Counted from the stretch's first letter, positions 1 to 7,530 are shown. The stretch is 10,471 nucleotides of DNA from DAISJD01 sp036821645 (GCA_036821645.1 DAISJD010000107.1:1-10471), one strand, 5' to 3'. The notes: generated by a model not told the origin, from the sequence alone. Numbers and translations: made by a program.

Positions 1-253
1 GCAGGGGGCCCTGATCGGGGATGGGGATCTGTTGGTGGTGGACCGGTCTCTCACCCCCCGGTCGGGCGATATCGTGATGGTGCTGATGGACGGGGAATTT
101 TCGATCAAACGGCTGGTGATCGGGCCTGCCCATACGCGGCTCGTCCCGGAAAACCCGGCTTATCCCTCGATCATCGTGCGGGCAGGACAGGATGTGGCGA
201 TATGGGGCGTGGTGACAGCGAGTATTCGGCGATTCCGCAACGGTTCGCCCTGA
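1..253 (+). CDS. umuD: UmuD, SOS mutagenesis LexA-like self-cleaving subunit (3' part only)
   Basis: This is the C-terminal part of a peptidase S24 (LexA/UmuD) protein, open from the left edge in the frame starting at base 2 and ending with TGA at 251-253. The visible 83 residues hold the hallmark stretch GDLLVVDRS followed by GDIV, then the catalytic lysine in FSIKRL (codon 107-109), and the closing strand IWGVV. The nucleophilic serine of the Ser-Lys dyad should lie just upstream, outside the window. In the family, RecA-stimulated self-cleavage yields UmuD', which joins UmuC to form polymerase V. The following umuC gene overlaps its 3' end, which fits UmuD better than a stand-alone LexA. 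Any LexA operator would lie off the left edge. Confidence 0.93.
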   Translation, partial: QGALIGDGDLLVVDRSLTPRSGDIVMVLMDGEFSIKRLVIGPAHTRLVPENPAYPSIIVRAGQDVAIWGVVTASIRRFRNGSP

Positions 254-1509
254 TCGACGGCAATAATTTTTATGTCAGTTGCGAGCGCGTGTTCGATCCG
301 CGCCTCGATGGGCGGCCCGTGGTCGTGCTCAGCAACAATGATGGTTGTGTCGTTTCGCGCAGTGCCGAGGCAAAGGCGATCGGCATCAAGATGGCGGTGC
401 CCTGGTATCAGATGCGGTCTTTGGCCCGCACCCATCGGGTTGTCGCCCTCAGCAGCAATTACGCGCTCTATGGCGATATGAGCCAACGGATGATGTCAGT
501 GATCGGGGCCTTCGCACCCGATCAGGAAATCTATTCGATCGATGAAAGTTTCTTGGATTTGACCGGGTTTGCACCGGACGGTTTGACCGAGTACGGGGCG
601 ACGATCCGACAGCGCGTGCGCCAAGAGGTCGGGATTCCGGTCTGCGTCGGCATTGCCCCCACCAAGACCCTGGCAAAATTGGCCAACGCCATCGCCAAGA
701 AGCGCCCGGAATTTGCCGGTGTTTGCAATCTTTGCGATCTTTCACCCGAAACAGTGTCCGGCCTGTTTGCCAGTCTTGAGGTCGGCACGGTCTGGGGCAT
801 CGGGCGGCGTCTTGCCGAGACGCTTGCTGGGCTCAAGGTGCGCAGCGTGGCCGATCTCCGTGCGGCGGACCCCGAACGGATGCGGTCGCTCTTTTCCGTG
901 ACCTTAAAGCGCATCATCCTGGAATTGCGCGGCATTCCGGCGGTCTTGGAGGCCCCGGATCCCACCCATCGCCGCCAGATCCTGTGTAGTCGCAGTTTCA
1001 GCACCCGTGTCACGACGCAAGACGCCCTCAGCGAGGCGGTGATCGGCTATACGGCGCGGGCGGCGGAAAAATTGCGCGCACAACAGAGTGTTGCGGGGGC
1101 GATGGCGGTGTTTATCCGCACCAGCCCGTTTCGCGACGAGGGCGAACGGCATCACGGCGGGGTGACGGTGCCGTTGCTGCCGTCTTCTGATGATACGTTG
1201 GTTTTGAGCGGTATCGCCCGCCAGGCGGTGGCGCAGATGTTCCGGCCCGGCTGTCGCTATCAAAAGGCCGGGGTGATTTTGATGGATCTCGTCCCGGCCG
1301 CCTGCCGGACGCTCACCCTATTCGACGATCCGGCCGATATCGCGCGGCGCGCCCGGTTGATGCGCACGATGGATGCGATCAATCGGACCTGCGGTTCGGG
1401 CAGCGTCGGCCTCGCATCAGCGGGTCTGGCAGAGGCTTGTCGCACGCGTCAGGACAATCGATCGCCCCGTTATACGACGGCGTGGGATGACCTGTTACGC
1501 GTTCGGTAA
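202..1509 (+). CDS. umuC: UmuC, catalytic subunit of translesion DNA polymerase V (Y family)
   Basis: A complete Y-family polymerase of 435 residues (E. coli UmuC has 422). Expected catalytic acidic residues are visible: D19 in LIDGNNFY and D114/E115 in YSIDESFLDL. Further family motifs are SNNDGCVVSR, the helix-hairpin-helix VWGIGRR, ICSRSF, and the C-terminal SPRYTT...DLLRV tail typical of UmuC. The segment TLTLF (370-374) matches a beta-clamp binding motif like QLNLF of E. coli. The enzyme inserts nucleotides opposite lesions during SOS mutagenesis, with UmuD'. The ATG at 202 is preceded by AGGA with a 9-nt gap and is the only usual start codon upstream of the conserved N-terminus; it makes a 52-nt overlap with umuD, much longer than the few-base overlap usual in this operon. 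Translational coupling with umuD is likely. Confidence 0.95.
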   Translation: MGRGDSEYSAIPQRFALIDGNNFYVSCERVFDPRLDGRPVVVLSNNDGCVVSRSAEAKAIGIKMAVPWYQMRSLARTHRVVALSSNYALYGDMSQRMMSVIGAFAPDQEIYSIDESFLDLTGFAPDGLTEYGATIRQRVRQEVGIPVCVGIAPTKTLAKLANAIAKKRPEFAGVCNLCDLSPETVSGLFASLEVGTVWGIGRRLAETLAGLKVRSVADLRAADPERMRSLFSVTLKRIILELRGIPAVLEAPDPTHRRQILCSRSFSTRVTTQDALSEAVIGYTARAAEKLRAQQSVAGAMAVFIRTSPFRDEGERHHGGVTVPLLPSSDDTLVLSGIARQAVAQMFRPGCRYQKAGVILMDLVPAACRTLTLFDDPADIARRARLMRTMDAINRTCGSGSVGLASAGLAEACRTRQDNRSPRYTTAWDDLLRVR

Positions 1510-1523
1510 AGACGGGTAGGCAC

Positions 1524-1544
1524 AAAAAAACCGGCACATGCCGG
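1524..1544 (-). terminator. Intrinsic terminator for the truncated hemoglobin gene
   Basis: A perfect 6-bp inverted repeat (CCGGCA at 1531-1536, TGCCGG at 1539-1544) is followed on the - strand by seven T residues (A7 at 1524-1530). This is the canonical form for a - strand transcript arriving from the hemoglobin gene. The + strand has no T tract after it, so it does not look like a umuC terminator. Confidence 0.6.
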
Positions 1545-1581
1545 TGGTCGCCCGATGGAAAAGGCATTTTTTGATAAGAGG

Positions 1582-1607
1582 GCGCGGGTTGGCAAGCCAA
1601 CCCGCGC
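1582..1607. repeat. Strong hairpin between umuC and hemoglobin gene
   Basis: The two 12-bp arms, GCGCGGGTTGGC (1582-1593) and GCCAACCCGCGC (1596-1607), are perfectly complementary around a 2-base centre. It sits 13 nt beyond the hemoglobin stop codon in the gap between convergent genes. There is no T tract on the exit side in either direction, so it may protect 3' ends or help stop transcription from both sides rather than act as a textbook terminator. Confidence 0.55.
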
Positions 1608-1620
1608 GCGTCAGAGCCGA

Positions 1621-2055
1621 TTAGGCGCCGACGATGTCACCCTTCATCGGGCCAAGCACGCCCAAGAGTTCATTCTGTTCCTTTTCCGGAACGTTGAACT
1701 TCTTGAGGGCCTTGACGAGATCTTCGACCAGGGCACCGAAAGCGGCATCGGTGACGCCCATGCCCTTATGGGCTTCCTTCATGGACAGGCCGGTGTACTT
1801 CACCGGGCCGCCTGAACCGGCAGAGATCTGCTCGACCAGCTTTTCCTTCAGGCGAGCGATGTTGGTCTTGGCAAAGAAGCTGTTGATGCGGGCATCAGCG
1901 GCAACGTTGGCAACGAATTCGTCGACGACGGCCGTGATGGCCGGCTTGCCGCCGAGGCGTTCATACAAGGACGTTTGCGGCGCTTGGGCGCAAGCGGCCA
2001 CGGCGAGCAGGGAGAGAGCAGCGGCGCCGAAGCGCAGGGATTGAACGAAACGCAT
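1621..2055 (-). CDS. Group 1 truncated hemoglobin with lipoprotein signal
   Basis: A 144-residue protein with a lipoprotein-type signal peptide: basic start, hydrophobic core to about residue 20, and lipobox VAAC with C22; the following Ala would favour the outer membrane. The rest is a group 1 truncated hemoglobin: LYERLGG at the start of the 2/2 fold, FF (60-61, CD1 phenylalanine at 61), proximal heme histidine H96 in KEAHKGMG, and the C-terminal LLGVLGPMK. Aligned by eye to mycobacterial GlbN, the distal positions B10 and E11 are V48 and L73 instead of Tyr and Gln, so no polar distal ligand network is evident. It binds heme; oxygen or NO chemistry is an inference from the family. The gene stands alone, with hairpins downstream. 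The start is fixed by the signal peptide; a G6 run about 8 nt upstream is the only Shine-Dalgarno-like sequence. Confidence 0.88.
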   Translation of the reverse strand: MRFVQSLRFGAAALSLLAVAACAQAPQTSLYERLGGKPAITAVVDEFVANVAADARINSFFAKTNIARLKEKLVEQISAGSGGPVKYTGLSMKEAHKGMGVTDAAFGALVEDLVKALKKFNVPEKEQNELLGVLGPMKGDIVGA

Positions 2056-2370
2056 TGGGAGACCCCCCGATTATAAGATAAAAGTACCGTGCTAATACGG
2101 CGAATGCCCGGTGAGCAGATGCACCTTATAAGAAGGTTTACGGAAATAGGCACGGGTTATTTTTTTAATTTTCCCGTAAGCACTCTTTCCTCATCCTTCT
2201 CTTCAGCGCGGTTTCACGACAGCCCATTCGGGTTAATCCTTCGCCGCAAGCATGCTTCGCGCAACAGGCAGCGCAGATATATAGTCTGTCGCATCAAATG
2301 TCGATGATCTTAAACTCATGGGCTTCTGCGTTGCAGCTCATACCCCCTGCCCGGGCATGGGGGCCATGGG
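2056..2370. other. Intergenic region upstream of the hemoglobin gene
   Basis: No convincing gene is seen here. The hemoglobin promoter must lie in this region, but I could not place it. Small structures are present: a 5-bp inverted repeat ACGGG/CCCGT (2152-2156 and 2173-2177) around an A+T-rich loop, and a G/C-rich partial palindrome near 2343-2364. No FNR-type palindrome was found by eye. Confidence 0.5.
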
Positions 2371-2413
2371 GCCGGATCCTGCCCGAGGGGAATGATCGGG
2401 GGCAGGATCCGGC
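2371..2413 (-). terminator. Long hairpin after the aldehyde dehydrogenase gene
   Basis: Two perfectly complementary 14-bp arms (2371-2384 and 2400-2413, GCCGGATCCTGCCC and its complement) enclose a 15-nt loop, starting 8 nt after the dehydrogenase stop codon. Position and stability suggest a transcription end for the - strand gene. No T tract follows, so it is not a canonical intrinsic terminator; it could act with Rho or as a 3' end stabiliser. Confidence 0.5.
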
Positions 2414-2421
2414 GGTGGCGC

Positions 2422-3933
<1,512 letters not shown>

Positions 3934-4098
3934 TCTGGGGCGGCTCCTTTTGACGAGAGGGGTGCGACACGCATTGGGCGCAGAAGTACCTTAGGAGCCG
4001 GGTGTTGGGCTATGACAAAGATGTGTCGAGACAAGCGTACGCGGTCTCATCTGCAAGATCGGCGGGCTGTTGCAGCAATGCTGAAGATATTGTCAGAC

Positions 4099-4129
4099 AA
4101 AAAAGCAAAATTCCTGGTGTATATCCAGG
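4099..4129 (-). terminator. Intrinsic terminator of the small helical-protein gene
   Basis: Read on the - strand, the hairpin CCTGG...CCAGG (arms 4113-4117 and 4125-4129, 7-nt loop) is followed by AATTTTGC and six T residues (4104-4099). It begins 24 nt after the stop codon of the - strand small gene and would separate it from the dehydrogenase gene downstream. The stem is short, so efficiency is uncertain. Confidence 0.5.
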
Positions 4130-4153
4130 CAAAATGCAAAAAACGGTCGATTG

Positions 4154-4393
4154 TTAACGTCTCATTTGTTCATATTGGGTTTGCGCCAACCGGAGCGCGG
4201 TTTCCGCTTGCTCCAATACCTTAAACGAATGGTCCGAGGGGTGGGGGAGTTCTCGCCTAACCTTGGCGAGTGCGATCTCGTGCTCCACCCGTGCCAAATC
4301 GAGGGCCGCCTTCAGGGTCGGCAGGTCCTTGCCTGCAGCCGGGGTCGCCCGGCGCTGAAAAGATGACATTTTACCAACCCACATCATCGCCAT
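4154..4393 (-). CDS. Small hypothetical helical protein (79 aa)
   Basis: I do not recognise this protein. From the ATG at 4393 it has 79 residues: a short N-terminal part with MAMMWVGKM, then from about residue 24 a charged, Ala/Leu/Glu-rich sequence (LPTLKAALDLARVEHEIALAKVRREL is the core, broken here only by description) in two predicted helices separated by a Pro/His/Ser turn (HPSDHS, 51-56). That pattern suggests a helical hairpin or coiled coil. The start at 4393 is preferred to an upstream GTG at 4450 because GGGAG lies 9 nt before it and the extra 19 residues come from a T-tract-rich, non-coding-looking stretch. It is followed by a terminator-like hairpin and is divergent from the helix-turn-helix gene at 4771. 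Cytosolic; function unknown. Coding status is likely but not certain. Confidence 0.55.
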   Translation of the reverse strand: MAMMWVGKMSSFQRRATPAAGKDLPTLKAALDLARVEHEIALAKVRRELPHPSDHSFKVLEQAETALRLAQTQYEQMRR

Positions 4394-4770
4394 GATGGAA
4401 AACTCCCGCTTCAGCCCTGTTTTTTTTAATTTTTTTACGAGAAAAACCACGATGCCATCGCGCGGGCGGGCCCGTTTTTTATCTCGGGAAAAGAACTATC
4501 GCAAAGCTCCATGTCCAAGAATGCGTGAGGCGCGTGAATTTTTTTTGACAGTTTTCATTCAACTGCTAAGAGAGTTTTTTTTGCGGATCGGGGGGAACTT
4601 TTTGTCGGATCCAGGTGCGCGCCCTCCGTGAATTTCATACCTTAGTATTATATAAATCGTGTTTTCGATCCTGGTCGATTGCGGACGGAAAAACCGGCAC
4701 GCCGTTTGCGGAAAGGGTGGGTGAAAGCCAGCCACGATGATGGCGACAATCAGGCAAACAGGAGAGAAAA
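4394..4770. other. Divergent intergenic region with multiple poly-T tracts
   Basis: No gene is seen in this 377-nt gap between two divergent small genes. It is marked by T tracts on the + strand: T8 at 4420-4427, T7 at 4430-4436, T6 at 4475-4480, T8 at 4539-4546 and T8 at 4575-4582. Such tracts can bend DNA or act as promoter UP elements. Promoters for both flanking genes should lie here; a candidate + strand -35 hexamer is listed separately. No clear operator palindrome was found. Confidence 0.5.
4545..4573 (+). promoter_or_regulatory. Possible sigma70 promoter toward the helix-turn-helix gene
   Basis: A perfect TTGACA -35 hexamer at 4545-4550, embedded in a T8 tract, is followed after 16 nt by TAAGAG (4567-4572), only a weak match to the -10 consensus. 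A leader of about 190 nt would result. A second A+T-rich -10-like stretch (TATTATATAAA, 4646-4656) lies closer to the gene but lacks a good -35. Neither is certain. Confidence 0.25.
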
Positions 4771-5004
4771 ATGGCAATGAACGACATCCGCACAGCGCAA
4801 GATCTGGCCGCCTGGATGAAGCGCATGAACCTGTCTCTGACCGCTGCCGCTGAACAATTGGGGCGCAAGCGGGCGACGATTTCCCGGTATGTGAACGGCG
4901 TCACGGAGTTGCCGGAAAGTGTGGCGCGTCACGCCGCCGTGATCGAAGCTGCCCGCCGGGGTGTTCCCTTCGAATCGCGTGGTATGCGTCGTGTCCTCCA
5001 ATAA
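4771..5004 (+). CDS. Small helix-turn-helix DNA-binding protein (XRE/Cro-like, 77 aa)
   Basis: A 77-residue protein consisting of little more than one helix-turn-helix domain. Residues about 8-45 read as helices with a classic turn: DLAAWMKRMNLSL, then AAAEQLG (helix 2) and RATISRYVNG (recognition helix), a pattern of Cro/C1-type regulators. A basic tail (SRGMRR) ends the protein. The start is secure: ATG at 4771 follows AGGAG with a 6-nt gap. No partner enzyme, toxin or recombinase is adjacent on the same strand. The closest neighbour is the divergent unrecognised small gene at 4154-4393, and a nested inverted repeat follows the stop codon. It probably acts as a DNA-binding regulator; its targets are unknown. 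It could also be a degenerate phage or plasmid-type repressor or an antitoxin. Confidence 0.75.
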   Translation: MAMNDIRTAQDLAAWMKRMNLSLTAAAEQLGRKRATISRYVNGVTELPESVARHAAVIEAARRGVPFESRGMRRVLQ

Positions 5005-5013
5005 AAATGCCGA

Positions 5014-5090
5014 CTAAGGGTTGCATAACCGCGATTGGACCTGTTCATGATATTTGCCAGGGAATATAACAGGTAAAATGCAACCCTTGG
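5014..5090. repeat. Nested inverted repeat downstream of the helix-turn-helix gene
   Basis: The outer arms AAGGGTTGCAT (5016-5026) and ATGCAACCCTT (5078-5088) are perfect over 11 bp and extend to 13 pairs with one G-U (5014-5090). Inside lie perfect 7-bp arms ACCTGTT (5039-5045) and AACAGGT (5068-5074) around a 22-nt loop. Starting 9 nt after the regulator stop codon, it could be a structured 3' end, a small RNA, or a binding region for the regulator. No T tract follows, so it is not a canonical terminator. Confidence 0.6.
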
Positions 5091-5161
5091 TCCGTGATCT
5101 GCTTGGTCTCTCAGTCTTGTGCCGCTTTTGATTGGGGTGCGCCGAACCTGTTCACGATATT
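5039..5161. repeat. 16-bp direct repeat pair ACCTGTTCA(T/C)GATATT
   Basis: The copies at 5039-5054 and 5146-5161 match at 15 of 16 positions, 107 bp apart. The first copy forms the left inner arm of the nested inverted repeat; the second precedes a CACGAT/ATCGTG inverted repeat (5153-5158, 5169-5174). Repeated sites of this size next to a DNA-binding protein gene may be operators, but this is inference. Confidence 0.5.
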
Positions 5162-5192
5162 GTGATTGATCGTGCGGCCGCGAAGAAAAATT

Positions 5193-5212
5193 AATATTGA
5201 TAATCATTATCA
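5193..5212. promoter_or_regulatory. Fur-type iron box
   Basis: The sequence TGATAATCATTATCA at 5198-5212 is a perfect 7-1-7 palindrome. Over 5193-5211 it matches the 19-bp E. coli Fur consensus (GATAATGATAATCATTATC) at 17 positions by my count. This would normally place a nearby promoter under iron repression, by Fur or a relative such as Irr/Mur in alphaproteobacteria. The nearest recognised downstream gene on the + strand is the S53 peptidase, whose start is 336 nt away; on the - strand there is only antisense to the helix-turn-helix gene. What it controls is therefore unclear. Confidence 0.65.
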
Positions 5213-5547
5213 TATCTCGGCTTGCGAAACCCCCCGGTTGGGGTTCACCTTAAAAATTGATCCTACCCCAAAGATAATGTTGATAAGTTGATGATCTGGT
5301 TAAGAATGGGCCAGTTCTTGGCGCGTTACTTCAATGAGATGCGGATAATCGGCATTTTTGCCCGCGTAAAAACAAATATAAGCTCTGAGCGTCATTAAAA
5401 CGAAATAAACATAAAGATCTTATTGGTAAGCCGATAGATAAAGTCCAACGCAGGTGCAGCATTCATCTCCGTTGCCGCATAACGGGGCTTGCAAATAAGT
5501 GACGAAAGAGGCACCGTCCCGCCATCCATTGATCCTCGGGGGGGAAT
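5213..5547. other. Intergenic region between Fur-type box and S53 peptidase gene
   Basis: No convincing gene is seen. It holds a hairpin AACCCC/GGGGTT (5228-5233, 5240-5245), two further GATAAT hexamers (5273-5278, 5344-5349), a short GGCA/TGCC hairpin near 5351-5362, and a 35-codon open frame (5291-5398) without a ribosome binding site. A promoter for the peptidase or a small RNA could lie here, but none could be placed. Confidence 0.45.
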
Positions 5548-7518
5548 ATGCGTCTTTCCAATGTTGCACTCGGTGCCTTGGCTGTTGCCTTGGCGAGCAT
5601 CCCGGTTGCGGGCCATGCAGCGGTCGCGCAGAACGATGCCGCACCGTCATCCGCCGTCGGTGCCGCTGACCAATTGGTCAGTTTCGAGATGTTTCTGCCG
5701 CTGACCCATGGGGCCGAACTCGATCGGTTGTTGCAGCAGCAGACCGATCCGAACTCGCCGAATTTTCGTCATTGGCTGACGCCTGCCCAATTTAAGGAAC
5801 GCTTCGGTCCGAGCAAGGCGACCCTGGCTCAGGTTCGTCAGATCTTGGCGAGCGGGGGCCTCAGCGTCGTCGGCGAACATGAGCAAAGCCTGACTGTCGC
5901 CGGCCGTATGTCGAAGATCGAGGCGATGTTCAAGACGCGCTTTCGCGCGGTGACGAACGCCGCTGGCGTCGCCCGCATGACGGCTGCAACCCCGATGCAG
6001 ATGCCGGCCGCCTTGCAGGCGATGGGGGCCAAGGTCATCAATTTCCATCCGAAGATCCGGGCCCATGTGAACACGGTTTTCCGTCAGATGGACACGAAGA
6101 CCAACCCGAAGCCGGTTCTGCAAAACCGGGATGCGGCGGTTGGACCTTATCGCTACAATGATCTACGCGAAGCCTATGCCTATCCGGCGTTCAACGCAAT
6201 TCCGACCGGCTTTACCAAGCCGATTACCGGGGCGGGCGTTCAGATCGGCGTGATTATGGCCTCGCCGGTTTTGTTGGGCGATCCGAACGATCAGTCCGTG
6301 CCGAACGATATTCAGATGTTCTTCGACGAAGAACAGTTTACCGTAAACGCGGGCGTTCCGGCACCGACGGTTCGGATTCAAAAGGTTCTGGGCGGGTCCG
6401 GTCCGTTTGACGCGACGAAGCCCGAGGCCGCCGAGGCCACCCTCAACGTTCAGCAAGCCCTGGGTTCCGCCCCCGGTGCCGGGGTCGTCCTCTACGATAT
6501 TCCCGATCTCAGCACCGAGGCGATTTTGGCCGGGTATTTCCGGTTGGTCAGCGATAATCTGGTTTCCGTTTCGACGGTTTCGTTCGGAACCTGCGAGTTG
6601 CTGTTTACCCCGCCCTATAATCCCGACCCGAACGGCGGCCCCGGTCTCGATTTGACCTATCAGCTCCAACTTCAGGACAGCCTTTTTAAGCAAGGCAATG
6701 CCCAGGGTATTACCTTCGTCGCCGCATCGGGCGATCAGGCGGCCCTTGCATGCCCCGACGTCGCCAATTGGACCCAGGGTAAAAACGGCAAATTCACCCA
6801 AGGCGTGATTTTCCCGGCATCGAGCCCGAACGTGACGGCGGTCGGCGGGACCAACCTCTTGACGACGGTCAATCAGACCAATCTCGATTCGGCCTATGTC
6901 GGCGAAAACTCGGCCCCGGATCCGATTCAGCCGGTCGATTTCTTCGGCACGGGCGGTCTTCTGTCGGGCGGTTTTTACGGTTCCGGCGGCGGTGTGTCCC
7001 GCGTTTTTGCGAAACCGGTTTATCAGAACCTGTTGCCCACGATGAACGGCATTCGCCGGACCTTGCCCGATATCGCCATGCATATGGGCGGCTGTCCGGG
7101 CATGAACAGCGGGATCGTGCCGGTCAATCCGTGTGCGGATCCGAAATTCCAACGCAGCGGCGTCTTCACCATCCTGAACGGGGTGAGCGGGGTCGCCATC
7201 GGGACCAGTGCCTCGGCCCCGGAATTTGCGGGTGTGGTGGCGTTACTCAATCAGAAAATGGGCGGCCGCCTCGGCAACATCAATCCCTACATCTATAAAT
7301 TGGCAGCTCAACAGGTGACGGCTGGCGGCCCGCGCGCGACCGGGGCTTCGTTGGTTTTCCATCGTCAGATCCAAGGCAATAATGGTCTGTTCGTGAATAA
7401 GACCATCCTGCCCTATAGCTATGTCTTGGGTGTCGGCACGCCGCTCGTCTCGCATTTCTTGGGCCTGCCGCTATCGACGCCGCTTGCAGGTGAGCCACAA
7501 TCGCCCAGCAACCCGTAA
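5548..7518 (+). CDS. Secreted S53 family pro-peptidase (sedolisin/kumamolisin-like) with Asp-to-Asn at an expected catalytic position
   Basis: A 656-residue exported protein. Residues 1-24 form a Sec signal peptide ending AGHA. Residues about 43-180 are the pro-kumamolisin activation domain (PNFRHWLTPAQFKERFGPS). The peptidase domain, about 200-640, has E296 in AAEATLN, oxyanion-type D396 in AASGDQA, and nucleophile S554 in GTSASAPEF. The S53 triad is Ser-Glu-Asp with Glu and Asp four residues apart; here the Asp position is N300 (codon AAC). Cysteines at 349, 402, 516 and 529 could form disulfides. Downstream blocks LPDIAMHMGGCPG and IQGNNGLF...VLGVGTP place it in a bacterial S53 subgroup. 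Family members are acid-active serine-carboxyl endopeptidases; activity here is uncertain. ATG at 5548 follows a run of seven G, a poor Shine-Dalgarno. It stands alone and is followed by a hairpin. Confidence 0.9.
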   Translation: MRLSNVALGALAVALASIPVAGHAAVAQNDAAPSSAVGAADQLVSFEMFLPLTHGAELDRLLQQQTDPNSPNFRHWLTPAQFKERFGPSKATLAQVRQILASGGLSVVGEHEQSLTVAGRMSKIEAMFKTRFRAVTNAAGVARMTAATPMQMPAALQAMGAKVINFHPKIRAHVNTVFRQMDTKTNPKPVLQNRDAAVGPYRYNDLREAYAYPAFNAIPTGFTKPITGAGVQIGVIMASPVLLGDPNDQSVPNDIQMFFDEEQFTVNAGVPAPTVRIQKVLGGSGPFDATKPEAAEATLNVQQALGSAPGAGVVLYDIPDLSTEAILAGYFRLVSDNLVSVSTVSFGTCELLFTPPYNPDPNGGPGLDLTYQLQLQDSLFKQGNAQGITFVAASGDQAALACPDVANWTQGKNGKFTQGVIFPASSPNVTAVGGTNLLTTVNQTNLDSAYVGENSAPDPIQPVDFFGTGGLLSGGFYGSGGGVSRVFAKPVYQNLLPTMNGIRRTLPDIAMHMGGCPGMNSGIVPVNPCADPKFQRSGVFTILNGVSGVAIGTSASAPEFAGVVALLNQKMGGRLGNINPYIYKLAAQQVTAGGPRATGASLVFHRQIQGNNGLFVNKTILPYSYVLGVGTPLVSHFLGLPLSTPLAGEPQSPSNP

Positions 7519-7530
7519 GCGACGACGTTT

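Noticed and set aside
2063..2098. TATAAT on the - strand (2075-2070) as hemoglobin promoter
   Set aside because: A start at its usual distance would leave a leader of about 8 nt and exclude the only Shine-Dalgarno-like sequence; no good -35 is present at 16-18 nt.
4394..4450. Extended version of the small - strand protein starting at GTG 4450
   Set aside because: The extra 19 codons derive from T-tract sequence, and the ATG at 4393 has a better-placed GGGAG.
4463..4480. CGGG/CCCG hairpin followed by T6 on the + strand as a terminator
   Set aside because: The stem has only four pairs and no + strand gene lies upstream that it could end.
4771..5004. Helix-turn-helix protein as antitoxin of a toxin-antitoxin module
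   Set aside because: No adjacent same-strand partner gene exists, and the divergent small protein shows no toxin motif.
5291..5398. A 35-codon open frame downstream of the Fur-type box
   Set aside because: No ribosome binding site precedes the ATG, and the product matches no small iron-related protein I know (for example not HemP-like). Kept only as part of the intergenic note.
6163..7152. A 329-codon open frame on the - strand inside the S53 peptidase gene
   Set aside because: It is low-complexity, Arg/Gly-rich and motif-free; the + strand encodes a recognisable S53 domain across the same bases.
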